From: Phytohabitans rumicis
GTDB lineage: Bacteria; Actinomycetota; Actinomycetes; Mycobacteriales; Micromonosporaceae
NCBI RefSeq assembly: GCF_011764445.1
Contig: NZ_BLPG01000002.1
Location: 868,001-932,000 of the forward strand
Length of the DNA stretch: 64,000 nt
Direction of reading: 5' to 3'
The notes under the pieces are model-generated. The model ran no database searches, was not told the DNA's origin, and saw nothing but the letters and a program-made list of their open reading frames with translations. A program made the translations under genes and the position numbers. Of the stretch, positions 17,970-26,027 are shown piece by piece (positions within the stretch are counted from its first letter, which is position 1; each line of letters begins with the position of its first letter).

Positions 17970-18671
17970 ATGCCGAAGAAGCCGCCCACGCTCGAACCGA
18001 TCGACCAGCCGTCCACGGTGTCGGGCATGGGCACCGTGTCGCGCGCGACGCTCGGCGACCGCGTGTACGAGCGGGTCCGCGACGCCATCATCCGCGGCGA
18101 GCTGGCGGCCGGCACCGAGATCAATCAGGTGGAGCTGGCCAGCAGCCTCGGCGTGAGCCGGGTGCCGGTGCGCGAGGCCCTGCGTCGCCTGCAGGCCGAG
18201 CGCCTGCTCGACGCGAATCCCTTCCAGCGCTTCGTCGTCACGAAGCTCTCCCAGGAGCAGGTGCTCGAGCTCTTCGACCTGCGCCAGGAGCTGGAGGTCT
18301 TCGCCGCGCTCCGGGCCCGGTCGCGTCCCACCTTCCTCGACGCCGACCTGCCGGCGGCCCGCGAGATCGCCAAGGCGATGAACCTGTCCATGTCCGCCGA
18401 GGAGTGGCTCCAGGCCGACATGGAGTTCCACCGCACCCTCAACGGCCGCGACTCCGCGGTGTCCTCGATCATCGACGAGGTCCGGTTCCGCATCTACCGG
18501 TACGTGCACCTGGCCGCGCCCGACCTGCCGCGCCGCAAGCAGGTGCTCGTCGAGCACCAGACCATCCTCAAGGCGGTCGAGCACGGCGACGAGGACGAGA
18601 TCCGCACCGTGATCGAGGCGCACGTCGGCCACACCCGCGACCGCCTCGTCAGCATGGCCTGGGCTACCTAG
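17970..18671 (+). CDS. FCD-type GntR transcriptional regulator
   Basis: This 233-residue protein has an N-terminal winged helix (about 28-90, with VELASSLGVSRVPVREALRRLQAE) and an all-helical FCD ligand domain with metal-binding residues in ADMEFHRTL, VEHQTILKAV and EAHVGH. FCD-type GntR proteins are mostly repressors relieved by an organic acid. It sits among the genes carrying the GTATAC box and has one in its own promoter, so it is the prime candidate regulator of the island, sensing the substrate or an intermediate (inference). Start ATG at 17970, probably leaderless. Confidence 0.9.
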   Translation: MPKKPPTLEPIDQPSTVSGMGTVSRATLGDRVYERVRDAIIRGELAAGTEINQVELASSLGVSRVPVREALRRLQAERLLDANPFQRFVVTKLSQEQVLELFDLRQELEVFAALRARSRPTFLDADLPAAREIAKAMNLSMSAEEWLQADMEFHRTLNGRDSAVSSIIDEVRFRIYRYVHLAAPDLPRRKQVLVEHQTILKAVEHGDEDEIRTVIEAHVGHTRDRLVSMAWAT

Positions 18672-18674
18672 GCC

Positions 18675-20027
18675 CTAGAGCTGGCGCACCAGCTGGGTGA
18701 CGATCGCGGCGGACATCCGGCGGCAGAAGCCGTCCGGGTCCTCGTGCGCGGGCACCGGCTCGGGCACCACCTCCTGCACCACGCCGTCCGCCAGCAGCTC
18801 GTGCGCGCCGATACGTTGCCGGCGCGCCATCTCGGCCGCCCGCTCCGTGTCGCCGTACAGGATCACGCTCGCGCCCTCCGGCGGCAGCGGTGACAGCCAC
18901 GCGTGTTCGGCGGCGACACGAACCCGGCTGGGCAGCAGGGCGAGCGCTCCCCCGCCGCAGCCCTGCCCGAGGAGCACGGACACCGACGGCACGGTGAGCT
19001 GGCCGAGGTCGGCCAGGCAGCGCGCGATCTCGCCGGCGAGGGCCCGCTCCTCCGCCTGCGGCGACAGCTCCGCGCCGAGGGTGTCGACCACGCACACCAG
19101 CGGGCGCCCGAGTTGCTGCGCGATGCTCATCCCGCGCCGCGCGGCCCGCAGGCCGTCGGGGCCGAGCGGGCCGCGCCGGTCCTGGCCGACGACCACGCAC
19201 GGCATTCCCTGGAACGACGCCAGCGCGCACAGCATGCCGTTGCCCGGCTCTCCCGCCCCGGTCCCCGACAGCGGGAGTACGTCGTCGACGCCGATCCGCA
19301 GCAGCTCGCGCACGCCGGGACGAGCTGGGTGGCGACTGAGTTGGATGGACTCCCAGGGATCCGGACGGGCCGGCGGCGTTACCGGCCCAGCCAGCAGCGC
19401 GAGGGCCTTCGCGGCGACGGCGGCGAGCTGGTCCGGCTTCACCACCGCGTCGATGACGCCCTTGGCGACCAGGTTCTCGGCGACCTGCACACCGTCGGGA
19501 AACGCGTGCCCGTGCAGCGCCTCGTAGACCGAGGGGCCGAGGAAGCCGATCAGCGCGCCCGGCTCCGCCACGGTGACGTGCCCGAGCGACCCCCACGACG
19601 CGAACACCCCACCGGTGGTGGGGTGCCGCAGATACACCAGGTACGGCAGCCCGGCCGCCTTGTGCGCCACGACGGCCTGCGAGATGTCCACCATCGTGAC
19701 GAACGCCGGCGTGCCCTCCTGCATCCGTGTGCCACCGGACGCGGTGGCGGCGATCAGGGGCAGCCGCTCAGCCGTCGCGCGCCGTACGGCCACCACGATG
19801 CGCGCGGCGGCGGCCCGGCCGATCGACCCGCCGAGGAAGCCGAACTCGCTGACGATGAGCGCCACCTCGTGGCCGTCGATCCGGGCCCGGCCGGTGACGA
19901 CGGCCTCGTCCGTGCCGGCCTTCACCATCGCCTTCACGTAGTCCGGATCGGTGCTGGCGATGGGCTCGTCCCACGAGTGCCAGGAGCCCCGGTCGACGTT
20001 CGCCTCGATGAGCTCTTCGGCGCGCAC
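18675..20027 (-). CDS. Fused acyl-CoA carboxyltransferase (AccD-AccA-like)
   Basis: This 450-residue protein joins a beta-type carboxyltransferase half (FGFLGGSIGRAAA, ATASGGTRMQEGTPAF) to an alpha-type half (QDRRGPLGPDGLRAARRG, LGQGCGGGALALL). There is no zinc finger. The activity needs a biotin carrier and biotin carboxylase, neither of which is in the window; a malonate-decarboxylase-like role is an alternative. The GTG start at 20027 overlaps the CoA-transferase stop by one base (TAGTG). Last gene of the second operon, converging on the GntR gene. Confidence 0.82.
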   Translation of the reverse strand: MRAEELIEANVDRGSWHSWDEPIASTDPDYVKAMVKAGTDEAVVTGRARIDGHEVALIVSEFGFLGGSIGRAAAARIVVAVRRATAERLPLIAATASGGTRMQEGTPAFVTMVDISQAVVAHKAAGLPYLVYLRHPTTGGVFASWGSLGHVTVAEPGALIGFLGPSVYEALHGHAFPDGVQVAENLVAKGVIDAVVKPDQLAAVAAKALALLAGPVTPPARPDPWESIQLSRHPARPGVRELLRIGVDDVLPLSGTGAGEPGNGMLCALASFQGMPCVVVGQDRRGPLGPDGLRAARRGMSIAQQLGRPLVCVVDTLGAELSPQAEERALAGEIARCLADLGQLTVPSVSVLLGQGCGGGALALLPSRVRVAAEHAWLSPLPPEGASVILYGDTERAAEMARRQRIGAHELLADGVVQEVVPEPVPAHEDPDGFCRRMSAAIVTQLVRQL

Positions 20028-21178
20028 TACTCGACCCAGTGCCGTATCGACCGCCCGTGCTGGTCGAGCACCGGTGGCGGGCGGTGCCCGGTCCGGGTGC
20101 GCTCCTGGCCGGACAGGTCGAAGAAGCGCAGCGGCGGCCCCGGCAGGCGCAGCGTCCCCAGCGTCTCGTGGGTGACCTCGATGAGCAGGCCCTGGCTCAG
20201 CGTCTGCTCCCAGGCGTAGACCTCGTCCAGCGAGCGCACCTTGCCGGCCGGCACGCCCAGCTCGTTCAGCCGGTCCAGGAGTGCGTCGGCCGTCCAGTCG
20301 GCGAACACCTTCTCGACCAGCTCGACGACGTCGGCGCGGGCGGCGGCGCGCTGCGGGTTCGTGGCCATGCCCGGCTCGTCGGGGTCGAGGCCGAAGCCGG
20401 CGCAGAACCGCCGCCACAGCCCTTCGCTGCCCACCGCGATCTGCACCGCCCCGTCGGCACAGCGGAAGAGCCCGTACGGCGAGATGGAGCTGTGGTGGTT
20501 GCCGGCGGCTCGGCCGACCTCGCCGGCGATCGTCCAGCGGGTGCCCTGGAAGCCGTGCACGCCGACGGCCGCGGCCAGCAGCGAGGTGCGCACGACCTGG
20601 CCCCGGCCGGTCGACTCGCGCTCCCGCAGCGCCGCCAGCACCCCGTACGCGCCGTACATGCCGGCGAGCAGGTCGCAGATCGGGGTGCCGAACTTCTGCG
20701 GGTCGTCCGGCGCCGGCCCGGTCACCGACATCAGCCCGCCCTCGCCCTGCGCGATCTGGTCGTACCCCGGCCGCCCGCCCTCCGGGCCGTCGTGGCCGAA
20801 GCCGGTGATGGACAGCTGCACCAGCCGCGGGTTGAGCGCGCCGAGCACGTCGGGGCCCAGCCCGAGCCGCTCCATCACGCCGGTCCGGAAGTTCTCCACC
20901 AGCACGTCCGCCCGGCGTACCAGGGCGAGCAGGACCGCGCGGTCGGCGTCGTCCCGCAGGTCCAGGCAGACGGACTCCTTGTTGCGGTTGGCCGACAGGA
21001 AGTACGTCGACTCACCGTCCACAAAGGGCGGCCCCCAGCCGCGGGTGTCGTCGCCGCGCCCGGGGGCCTCGACCTTGACCACGCGGGCGCCGAGGTCGCC
21101 GAGCATCATCGTCGCGTGCGGTCCGGCGAGCGCGCGGGACAGATCCACCACGAGTACGCCGTCGAGCGGTCCCTTCAT
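20027..21178 (-). CDS. CaiB/BaiF-type CoA transferase (family III)
   Basis: This 383-residue protein has the interlocked family-III fold: VVDLSRALAGPHATMMLGDLGARVVKVEAPGRGDDTRGWGPPF at the start, with the catalytic Asp in the segment SLDLR-like CLDLRDDADR region and IAQGEGGLMSVTG. It moves CoA between an acyl-CoA and a free acid, without ATP. Overlaps the FAH-family gene by four bases (ATGA). It would activate a side-chain or ring-cleavage acid for the adjacent carboxyltransferase (inference). Confidence 0.87.
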   Translation of the reverse strand: MKGPLDGVLVVDLSRALAGPHATMMLGDLGARVVKVEAPGRGDDTRGWGPPFVDGESTYFLSANRNKESVCLDLRDDADRAVLLALVRRADVLVENFRTGVMERLGLGPDVLGALNPRLVQLSITGFGHDGPEGGRPGYDQIAQGEGGLMSVTGPAPDDPQKFGTPICDLLAGMYGAYGVLAALRERESTGRGQVVRTSLLAAAVGVHGFQGTRWTIAGEVGRAAGNHHSSISPYGLFRCADGAVQIAVGSEGLWRRFCAGFGLDPDEPGMATNPQRAAARADVVELVEKVFADWTADALLDRLNELGVPAGKVRSLDEVYAWEQTLSQGLLIEVTHETLGTLRLPGPPLRFFDLSGQERTRTGHRPPPVLDQHGRSIRHWVE

Positions 21179-22005
21179 GCGTGCCGTGCCTCGTTGGCCA
21201 CCACCGGGTTGCGGATCGCGCCGAGCCGCTCCACCTCGACCTCCACCTCGTCGCCGGGGCGCAGCAGCCAGGGCGGCGTACGGGAGTAGCCGACCCCCGA
21301 CGGCGTGCCGGTCGCGAGCAGGTCCCCCGGGTGCAGGGTCAGCGTGCGGCTGATCAGCGCGAGCGTCTCGCCGACGGGGTAGACCATCTCGTCGGTGCTG
21401 CCCTCCTGGACCACCGTGCCGTTGACCCGGGTGACCACCTTGAGCCCGTCGCGCAGGTCGCCCACCTCGGCGGCCGGCACGAGCGGCCCGAGCACGCCGG
21501 AGCGGTCGGCGTTCTTGCCGAGTGTCCACTGCGACGTGAGCTTCTGCGCCCGGCGGGCCGTCACGTCGTTGAACGCCGAGTAGCCGACCACGGCCGCCAA
21601 AGCCTCGTCCGGGGTGGCGTCGACGAGCGCCTCGCCGACCCAGGCCACCACCTCGCCCTCCCAGTCCACACCATCCTCATCGGACGGCACGGGGATGCCC
21701 GCCCCGCCGACGGTCAGCGAGCTCGGCCACCGGGCGAACAGCGTCGGGTACGGCGGCACCCCCTCGCCGGCGTACGAGCCCTCGGCGACGTGCTTGAGGT
21801 AGTTGAGCCCGATGCAGATGACCCGCGCGCCGGGCAGCACCGGGGGTACCAGCTCGCCCGCCACTACTGTCCTTTGTGGTCTTTCGGCAAGCCAATGCCG
21901 TGGTGCGGTCCAGAACTCCTCCACGGACGCGAGGATCCCGACGCCCTCGTCGGTGAGCTCCCCCACGAGAACGTTGCCGGCCTCACGCAGTCCCACGATG
22001 CGCAT
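21175..22005 (-). CDS. Fumarylacetoacetate hydrolase family protein
   Basis: This 276-residue protein has the FAH C-terminal fold with metal residues in DGVDWEGEVVAWVG and the active-site features VICIGLNYLKHVAE and LATGTPSGVGYSR. Members include 2-hydroxyhepta-2,4-diene-1,7-dioate isomerase, fumarylpyruvate hydrolase and oxaloacetate decarboxylase. In this operon it likely handles a ring-cleavage product. ATG at 22005 after AAAGGAG, 11 bp beyond the dehydrogenase stop. Confidence 0.88.
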   Translation of the reverse strand: MRIVGLREAGNVLVGELTDEGVGILASVEEFWTAPRHWLAERPQRTVVAGELVPPVLPGARVICIGLNYLKHVAEGSYAGEGVPPYPTLFARWPSSLTVGGAGIPVPSDEDGVDWEGEVVAWVGEALVDATPDEALAAVVGYSAFNDVTARRAQKLTSQWTLGKNADRSGVLGPLVPAAEVGDLRDGLKVVTRVNGTVVQEGSTDEMVYPVGETLALISRTLTLHPGDLLATGTPSGVGYSRTPPWLLRPGDEVEVEVERLGAIRNPVVANEARHA

Positions 22006-22016
22006 GTCTGTCTCCT

Positions 22017-23462
22017 TTAGACCGGGATGGCCGCGTAGGTGGTGTCGAGGTATTCCGCGATCCCCTCGAAGCCGCCCTCGCGGCCGAGCCCGGACTGCTT
22101 GACGCCGCCGAAGGGCGCCGCCGCGTTCGACACGACACCGGAGTTGACGCCGACCATGCCGGTGGCGAGGCTGCCGACCAGGCGCAGCGCGCGCCGCAGG
22201 TCGCGCGTGTAGACGTAGCTCACCAGGCCGTACGGGGTGCCGTTGGCGGCGCGTACCGCCTCCTCCTCGGCGCGGAAGGTGGTGATCGGGGCGAGCGGTC
22301 CGAAGATCTCCTCGTCGAGCAGCGCCGTGCCGGGCGCGACTCCACTCAGGACGGTCGGGGTCACGAAGCGGCCGATCGCCGGCACGGCCCCGGTTTCGAC
22401 CGTGGCGCCGCGGTCGAGCGCGTCGCGTACCAGCCGGTCGAACTTCTCCACCGCCGCGTCGTCGATGAGCGGCCCGACCTGCGAGCCGTCGAGCCAACCG
22501 GCGGCGACCGTCAGCGCGCCCATCCGCTTCGCGAGCCGGCTCGTGAACTCGCCGGCCAGCGACTCCGCCACGATGAAGCGGTTGGCCGCCGTACACGCCT
22601 GGCCGATATTGCGCATCTTGGCCAGCAGCGCGCCCTCGACCGCCTCGTCCAGGTCGGCGTCCGCGCACACGATGAACGGTGCGTTCCCACCCAGCTCCAT
22701 CGACGTACGCATGACCTGGGCCGCGCACCGGGCCAGCAGCAGCTTGCCGACCTCGGTCGAGCCGGTGAAGGACAGCTTGCGAGCCAGCCCGGAGTCGATG
22801 ACCGCGCCGACGGCCTCGGCGGGCCGGGAGGTGGTGAGCACGTTGACCGCGCCGGGCGGGGCGCCGGACTCTTCGATGATCCGCGCGAGCAGCAGGCTGG
22901 TCAGCGGCGTCTGCTCGGCCGGCTTGAGCACGGACGGGCAGCCGGCCGCGATCGCCGGGGCTATCTTGCGGGCCCCCATGGCGAGCGGGAAGTTCCACGG
23001 CGTGATGAGCAGGCAGGGGCCGACCGCCTTGTGCTGCACCAGGATCCGGGTCAGCCCGGTCGGTGCCAGGCGGTAGTCGCCCCCGATGCGCAGGGCCTCG
23101 TCGGCGAACCAGCCGAAGAAGTCGGCGGCGTACCCGACCTCGCCGCGCGACTCGGCGATCGGCTTGCCCATCTCCAGCGTGATGAGCAGGGCGATCTCGT
23201 CGGTCCGGTCGCGCAGCGCGGCCTCGACGCGGCGCAGCAGCGCCGCCCGCTGAGCCGGCGAAAGGGCCGCGAGCGCTTGCTGCGCGTCGGCCGCGGCACG
23301 GATCGCGTCCAGCGCATCGGGTACGCCGGCGTCGGCGACCTCGATGAGCGCCTGGCCCGTGGCGGGGTTGTCGACCGGGAACGTCGCTCCCCCGGCCGCC
23401 GGACGCCAGCTCCCTCCAATGAGGAGGGTGGTCGGCACGTCGGGCAGGGCGGGCGCGCTCAC
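22017..23462 (-). CDS. Aldehyde dehydrogenase (succinate-semialdehyde dehydrogenase-like)
   Basis: This 481-residue enzyme resembles GabD: Asn157 (TPWNFP), Glu256 (MELGGN) and Cys290 (GQACTA) are present, plus MGKPIAESRGEVGYAADF typical of semialdehyde dehydrogenases. It oxidises a (di)carboxylic semialdehyde with NAD(P). GTG start at 23462 overlaps the cyclase stop by four bases. Confidence 0.9.
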   Translation of the reverse strand: MSAPALPDVPTTLLIGGSWRPAAGGATFPVDNPATGQALIEVADAGVPDALDAIRAAADAQQALAALSPAQRAALLRRVEAALRDRTDEIALLITLEMGKPIAESRGEVGYAADFFGWFADEALRIGGDYRLAPTGLTRILVQHKAVGPCLLITPWNFPLAMGARKIAPAIAAGCPSVLKPAEQTPLTSLLLARIIEESGAPPGAVNVLTTSRPAEAVGAVIDSGLARKLSFTGSTEVGKLLLARCAAQVMRTSMELGGNAPFIVCADADLDEAVEGALLAKMRNIGQACTAANRFIVAESLAGEFTSRLAKRMGALTVAAGWLDGSQVGPLIDDAAVEKFDRLVRDALDRGATVETGAVPAIGRFVTPTVLSGVAPGTALLDEEIFGPLAPITTFRAEEEAVRAANGTPYGLVSYVYTRDLRRALRLVGSLATGMVGVNSGVVSNAAAPFGGVKQSGLGREGGFEGIAEYLDTTYAAIPV

Positions 23463-24421
23463 AGGACCGCCACCGCGCCGACCGGGCAGCCGGACGCGCC
23501 CGTGATGGGCAGCGCCGGGGCGGTGAACAGGAACTCGTACTTGCCGTGCCGGGCGCAGGCGTCGCCCAGGTCGGCGAAGTCGAAGATCTCACCGATGGCC
23601 AGTCCCATGTGGACGAGCGCCACGACGTGGAACGGCTGGAAGCAGTCGATCTCGTTGGGGCGTACCTCGACGCCCCAGGTGTCCGAGGCGACGGCGGCGA
23701 TCTCCCGCTCGTGGAACCACGGGGCGGTGTGCAGGGACACCCCCGGTGCGGGGCCGCCGGCGTAGTCGCCCCAGGCGTGCCGGCGCGCCTCCAGGAACCC
23801 CGTGCGGATCAGCACCGCGTCCCCGCGCCCGACCTGAACGCCCTGGGCGGCGGCGGTCGCCTCCAGTTCCTCGGCGGAGATGGCGTAGCCGGGTTCGAGG
23901 GAGTCGACCCCCAGGTGCCGGGCCACGTCGAGCAGCACGCCACGCATCACGAACCGGCCCGCGTAGTGCTCCACGCCGTTGCGGGCGGCGCCGTTGGAGG
24001 AGACCAGCCCCGCGGAGTAGCCGTTGTACATCTTCCCCTTCCAGAAGATGTGCGAGAGCGAGTCCCATTGGGTGCCGGCCTGGTTGGGCACGATGAGGAT
24101 GTCGTCGGACCGCCCGTACCCCTTGGCGGGGCCGAACCCGGCGGGGAGGATGTCCTGCGCGCCGGCCAGGTGGTCGGCGCCGGTCGCGGTCATCACGTTG
24201 CGGGGGTTGTTGCGCAGGCTGCCGGTCTGCGGGCCGCGCTGGTCGTACGGCAGCGAGCAGGAGACGGTCACGCCGTGCTCGACGAGGGCCGCGGCGCGCC
24301 GTACCTGTTCGGGACCGACGTAGTTCATCGTCCCGAGCGAGTCGTCGTCGCCCCAGCGCCCCCAGTTGGTGCACTGCTTGATGTAGCGCTCCAGGACGTC
24401 CGCGCCACGAAAGTCGGACAT
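23459..24421 (-). CDS. Cyclase family metal-dependent hydrolase
   Basis: This 320-residue protein belongs to the cyclase / kynurenine-formamidase-like superfamily (PF04199). The usual HxGTHxDxPxH region reads NQAGTQWDSLSHI, the form seen in the longer bacterial subgroup, with an Asp and His retained and the first His replaced by Gln. Family members hydrolyse amides, lactones or other ring compounds. ATG at 24421 follows GGAGGTGAC and lies one base after the upstream stop. The substrate is unknown. Confidence 0.83.
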   Translation of the reverse strand: MSDFRGADVLERYIKQCTNWGRWGDDDSLGTMNYVGPEQVRRAAALVEHGVTVSCSLPYDQRGPQTGSLRNNPRNVMTATGADHLAGAQDILPAGFGPAKGYGRSDDILIVPNQAGTQWDSLSHIFWKGKMYNGYSAGLVSSNGAARNGVEHYAGRFVMRGVLLDVARHLGVDSLEPGYAISAEELEATAAAQGVQVGRGDAVLIRTGFLEARRHAWGDYAGGPAPGVSLHTAPWFHEREIAAVASDTWGVEVRPNEIDCFQPFHVVALVHMGLAIGEIFDFADLGDACARHGKYEFLFTAPALPITGASGCPVGAVAVL

Positions 24422-24422
24422 G

Positions 24423-25256
24423 TCACCTCCAACTGCGGTAGATGCCGACGACCTGGGGGCCGAAGGCGTCGATGGCCTGGTCGCCGAGCGGCTCGCCAGC
24501 GGGGGTACGCAGCACCAGCAGGTACCGGTAGCGGAAGATCTCGCCGGTCGGCGCGTTCGTTATCGTGCGGACGACCAGTCCGAGCCGGGCCACGTGCGCG
24601 AGGGCCTCGTTGAGCGCGGCGCTGCCGTCGACGCGTACCGCGAGATGGTCGGCGCCCTGGGGCGCGGCCAGCGTGGCGGCGAGCGCCCACCAACCGCCGG
24701 CGCTGCCGCCGTCGACGTCCCGTTCGATGATGTCCAGGCCGAGCGCGGCGGCCGCCGCCTCGGTCCCGATGACGGCGGTGGAGCCGTCGCCGTCGAGCAC
24801 CTCGCGCGCCGCCTCGACCGAGTTCTGCCGGTGGATCTCGACCGTCGCGTGCGGCAGGCGCTCGGCCAGGAAGCGGCGGCACTGGCGGATCGAGCCGTGC
24901 CCGCCCACGTGCGTGATGTCGGCCAGCCGGCTGCCCGGCTTGCCGAGCAGCGCGCAGTGGTACGGGACCACGATCTCCTCGGCGATGAAGAGCCGCTCCC
25001 CCGCCAGCAGGCGCGCGGCGGTCTCGGTGCACGCCGTGTGGGAGGTCTCCGACGTCAGCACGCCCACCTCGATCCGCCCGTCGAGCACGGCGGCGGCGAC
25101 GTCGTCCATGGTCGGGAAGTACTCCGGCCCACCCAGGTCGGGCCGGCGCTCCAGCAGCGCCTGGGTGGCCTGCCCGGCGAACGTGAGCAGGCTGCCCAGC
25201 GTGCCGACCCGCCGTACCGGTTGGGGTTCGCTCGCGCCCACCGCACCTCCGCACAT
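24423..25256 (-). CDS. Prephenate dehydratase-like protein
   Basis: This 277-residue protein has a PheA-type periplasmic-binding-like fold (GTLGSLLTFAGQATQALLERRPDL, DGRIEVGVL, EIVVPYHCALLG) and an ACT-like tail (VRTITNAPTGEIFRYRYLLVL). Family enzymes dehydrate and decarboxylate prephenate or related cyclohexadienols; a catabolic homologue may use a similar hydroxylated ring acid (inference). ATG at 25256 is only a few bases after box E, implying a leaderless message; an internal GTG with GGAGG upstream, about 18 bases on, is an alternative. First gene of the six-gene operon. Confidence 0.75.
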   Translation of the reverse strand: MCGGAVGASEPQPVRRVGTLGSLLTFAGQATQALLERRPDLGGPEYFPTMDDVAAAVLDGRIEVGVLTSETSHTACTETAARLLAGERLFIAEEIVVPYHCALLGKPGSRLADITHVGGHGSIRQCRRFLAERLPHATVEIHRQNSVEAAREVLDGDGSTAVIGTEAAAAALGLDIIERDVDGGSAGGWWALAATLAAPQGADHLAVRVDGSAALNEALAHVARLGLVVRTITNAPTGEIFRYRYLLVLRTPAGEPLGDQAIDAFGPQVVGIYRSWR

Positions 25257-25260
25257 GGAT

Positions 25261-25272
25261 AGTGTATTCAGT
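25261..25272. promoter_or_regulatory. GTATAC-like box E (agtGTATTCagt)
   Basis: One base differs from boxes A and C (GTATTC). It lies 5-16 bp upstream of the prephenate-dehydratase-like ATG; on the minus strand it contains TACACT, a likely -10, so it would block the promoter of the six-gene operon directly. Confidence 0.6.
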
Positions 25273-25382
25273 ACGCAGCAATGTAGCACAGCTCCCGGCC
25301 TGCGGCGTACCGCGAGGACGGGCATCGATGACGGCGCATCTGGTCTTCGACGCGGCGCTGTACGCCAGCGCCCTGCCGACGC

Positions 25383-25599
25383 CGTCGATCAACGGCGCGC
25401 CCGTCGATCAAGGGCCTCCGCGCCGATCAAGGACCTTCCCTTCGATCAAGGGCTGGCCCGTCGATCAAGGGCTGGCCCGTCGATCAAGGGCTGGCCCGTC
25501 GATCAAGGGCTGGCCCGTCGATCAAGGGCGAACGGTCGTGCTTTGATCTCCGATCCGCGGCCATTTGCCCTTGATCGACGCAGAAATCCTTGATCGACG
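25383..25599. repeat. GATCAAGG palindromic intergenic repeat, copy 1
   Basis: Seven or more GATCAAGG-type boxes on the left oppose two CCTTGATCGAC boxes on the right across a central stem (25526-25540 GGGCGAACGGTCGTG with 25556-25570 CGCGGCCATTTGCCC). The 15-base centre is CTTTGATCTCCGATC, the reverse complement of the centre in copies 2 and 3. Confidence 0.8.
25442..25532. repeat. 19-bp tandem array inside repeat copy 1
   Basis: Four exact units of TCGATCAAGGGCTGGCCCG start at 25442, 25461, 25480 and 25499, followed by a partial unit at 25518. This is local tandem amplification of the left arm of the palindromic repeat. Confidence 0.85.
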
Positions 25600-25748
25600 G
25601 GTGAGGGCGGCGCCTTCGCGTACGGATCGACCGGGAGTACGCACCGCCGCTCGACGTCGAGGCGTGCCAGCAGAGGTCGTCACAATCCGCGACGCGCTCC
25701 GCGAAGCGTGCAGGGCCCTCGCGCGCCGCGCCGGTCCGGGCGCACGCT

Positions 25749-25888
25749 CGTCGATCAAGGAAATGTGCGTCGATCAAGGACGAACGGTCGTGGATCGGAG
25801 ATCAAAGCACGGCCGTTCGCCCTTGATCGACGGGGATGTCCTTGATCGGCGCGGAGGTCCTTGATCGGCGCGAGGACCTTGATCGGCG
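25749..25888. repeat. GATCAAGG palindromic intergenic repeat, copy 2
   Basis: Two left boxes (GTCGATCAAGG), a stem GACGAACGGTCGTG against CACGGCCGTTCGCCC, centre GATCGGAGATCAAAG at 25793-25807, then four CCTTGATCG(A/G)C boxes. Same orientation as copy 3 and opposite at the centre to copy 1. Confidence 0.8.
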
Positions 25889-26027
25889 GGGGCGGCAGGG
25901 CGCGGGCGGGATCGGGCGTCGGTGGGACGGGCGCGGGCGGGGTTGTGGGATGCGGGGAAAGCGGGAGTGGACGGCGTGGGCGTCGTTTACGGTCGGGGCA
26001 TGGCACGCTACCGGCGGCTGAGCTACC

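Larger units (their letters stand above)
25257..26027. other. 771-bp intergenic block with two repeat elements
   Basis: This block separates two divergent genes. It contains GTATAC-like box E at its left edge, two large GATCAAGG palindromic elements (25383-25599 and 25749-25888) and a 19-bp tandem array. The stretch 25600-25748 between the elements and 25889-26027 before the MFS gene hold no ORF with support. Confidence 0.6.

Noticed and set aside
16065-18632. Minus-strand frame of 855 codons
   Set aside because: It runs antisense across the cyclodeaminase, aldolase and GntR genes, all of which have strong motifs and ribosome sites.
20028-20417. N-terminal extension of the carboxyltransferase
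   Set aside because: It would lie inside the CoA-transferase gene; the GTG at 20027 overlapping its stop is a better start.
25442-25532. CRISPR array
   Set aside because: The 19-bp units are contiguous with no spacers and there is no cas gene.
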